Under the pieces are notes generated by a model. The model had not been told where the DNA came from and ran no database searches. It worked only from the letters and a program-made list of their open reading frames with translations. A stretch of DNA of 39,989 bases. Origin: JAISFI01 sp031553775. GTDB taxonomy: Bacteria > Bacteroidota > Bacteroidia > Bacteroidales > Azobacteroidaceae. A program made the position numbers and the translations under genes. This document shows positions 39,243 through 39,989 of this stretch, one piece after another. Numbering within the stretch: position 1 is the stretch's first letter; each line of letters opens with the position of its first letter. The stretch spans positions 1-39,989 of the forward strand of contig JAVBLA010000074.1 of assembly GCA_031553775.1 (NCBI GenBank). Direction: 5' to 3'.

Positions 39243-39989
39243 ATGAAAAACAGGACGAAAATATATTTTGCATCGGATATCCATCTCGGGTCGAGTGTTT
39301 TTGAAGATGCCGGACTGGTTGAAAAGCGTTTCGTGCGGTGGTTAGAAAGTATTCTCCCGGATGCGAAAGCTCTTTTTCTCCTGGGAGATATATTTGATTA
39401 TTGGTTTGAATACAAATATGTGATTCCTAAGGGATTTGCCCGTTTTCAGGGAAAAATAGCGGAAATGACGGATCAGGGCATTGAAGTACACTTCTTTACC
39501 GGAAATCATGATGTATGGTTTTTTGACTATTTTCCGGAAGAACTGGGTGTTGTTGTGCATTCAAAGCCCTATATTGCTGATCTGTCTGGAAAAAAGCTGT
39601 TTCTTGCACATGGCGATGGTTTAGGTGATGATTCCGGCTCGTTCAAGCTCATCCGCTATCTCTTTCACAGTCCGGTTTGCCAGAAAATGTATGCCTGGAT
39701 ACATCCCCGCTGGTCGTCGGCTTTTGCTCATCGCTGGTCGAAACATAGCAGAGTGGAAGGATTGAAAGAAGTTTCCGATTACATGGGGGAGGCGAAAGAG
39801 CATCTGGTACTCTTTGCCAAATCCTATGTCCGGCAGCATCCGGAAATCGATTATTTTGTGTTTGGGCACCGGCATATTATGCTTGATCTGATGCTGAACA
39901 AAAAATCGCGTTTACTGATTATAGGCGATTGGTTACGTTTTTTTTCTTATGCTGTTTTGGATGAAAACGGAGATATGAGCCTTGAAATG
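39243..39989 (+). CDS. lpxH: UDP-2,3-diacylglucosamine diphosphatase (LpxH-type), 3' end outside window
   Basis: 249 codons are visible from ATG 39243, with no stop before the window end. Calcineurin-like metallophosphatase motifs in order: ASDIHLG (D12, H14), LLGDIFDYWFEY, FTGNHDVWFFDYF, LAHGDGLG and FGHRHIM. The GDIFDYWFE and GNHDVWF context is that of the Bacteroidetes LpxH/LpxG-like UDP-2,3-diacylglucosamine hydrolases, which make lipid X in lipid A synthesis at the inner membrane. Only the last few residues are missing by family length. Confidence 0.9.
   Translation, partial: MKNRTKIYFASDIHLGSSVFEDAGLVEKRFVRWLESILPDAKALFLLGDIFDYWFEYKYVIPKGFARFQGKIAEMTDQGIEVHFFTGNHDVWFFDYFPEELGVVVHSKPYIADLSGKKLFLAHGDGLGDDSGSFKLIRYLFHSPVCQKMYAWIHPRWSSAFAHRWSKHSRVEGLKEVSDYMGEAKEHLVLFAKSYVRQHPEIDYFVFGHRHIMLDLMLNKKSRLLIIGDWLRFFSYAVLDENGDMSLEM

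Noticed and set aside
1..39989. Insertion sequence or phage
   Set aside because: No transposase, integrase or phage structural gene was found apart from a doubtful relic at 29350-29580.

Overview
This window looks like chromosomal DNA from an anaerobic gut-type Bacteroidales (Bacteroidota). The evidence is an AT-rich genome, several promoters of the form TTTG-N19/20-TAnnTTTG, NigD-like and GH92 proteins, serine-type sulfatases, a PorX-type response regulator, and a PerR/reverse-rubrerythrin pair. The genus cannot be fixed from the sequence; Odoribacteraceae or Tannerellaceae relatives are plausible.

Region A (1-9450) is accessory. All genes are on the plus strand, tightly packed, and mostly encode exported or lipid-anchored proteins of unknown function. 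Five of them start with nearly the same signal-peptide sequence (about 36-39 identical or near-identical bases in the closest copies) but continue into unrelated mature proteins. Some copies lead into a lipobox and others into a signal peptidase I site. A frameshifted gene (7494-7837) and an apparent three-part fusion (7927-9447) close the array. It looks like a locus that swaps mature domains behind a shared leader. This is the best candidate for an undescribed system, but its function is unknown.

Region B (9450-10335) is non-coding. It holds a tRNA-Thr(CGU)-like gene whose D-arm is split by about 44 extra bases, followed by a terminator.

Region C (10336-16470) holds a secreted leucine-rich-repeat-like protein, a ROK kinase without the usual zinc motif, perR with a perfect operator plus a reverse rubrerythrin (peroxide defence), a MuiA/DUF4139 protein carrying a carboxypeptidase-regulatory-like insert, and a PNPOx-like flavoprotein.

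Region D (16900-24980) is a glycan-degradation island. It has a stand-alone carbohydrate-binding-like protein, a sulfatase fused to a paralogue of that same module, a decayed DUF1735/LamG gene, a GH92 alpha-mannosidase and a second sulfatase. The repeated module ends in a tail resembling a type 9 secretion sorting domain, and porX lies just downstream.

Region E (25030-39989) is mainly housekeeping: tsaE, porX, a COG0523 metallochaperone GTPase, trpS, a secreted TonB-C-domain protein, a six-gene minus-strand operon (PASTA protein, rluD-like, ddl, acyltransferase, NigD-like, nadE), rpmH, efp, radC, a MIP18/SufT-like gene and lpxH (cut by the window end).
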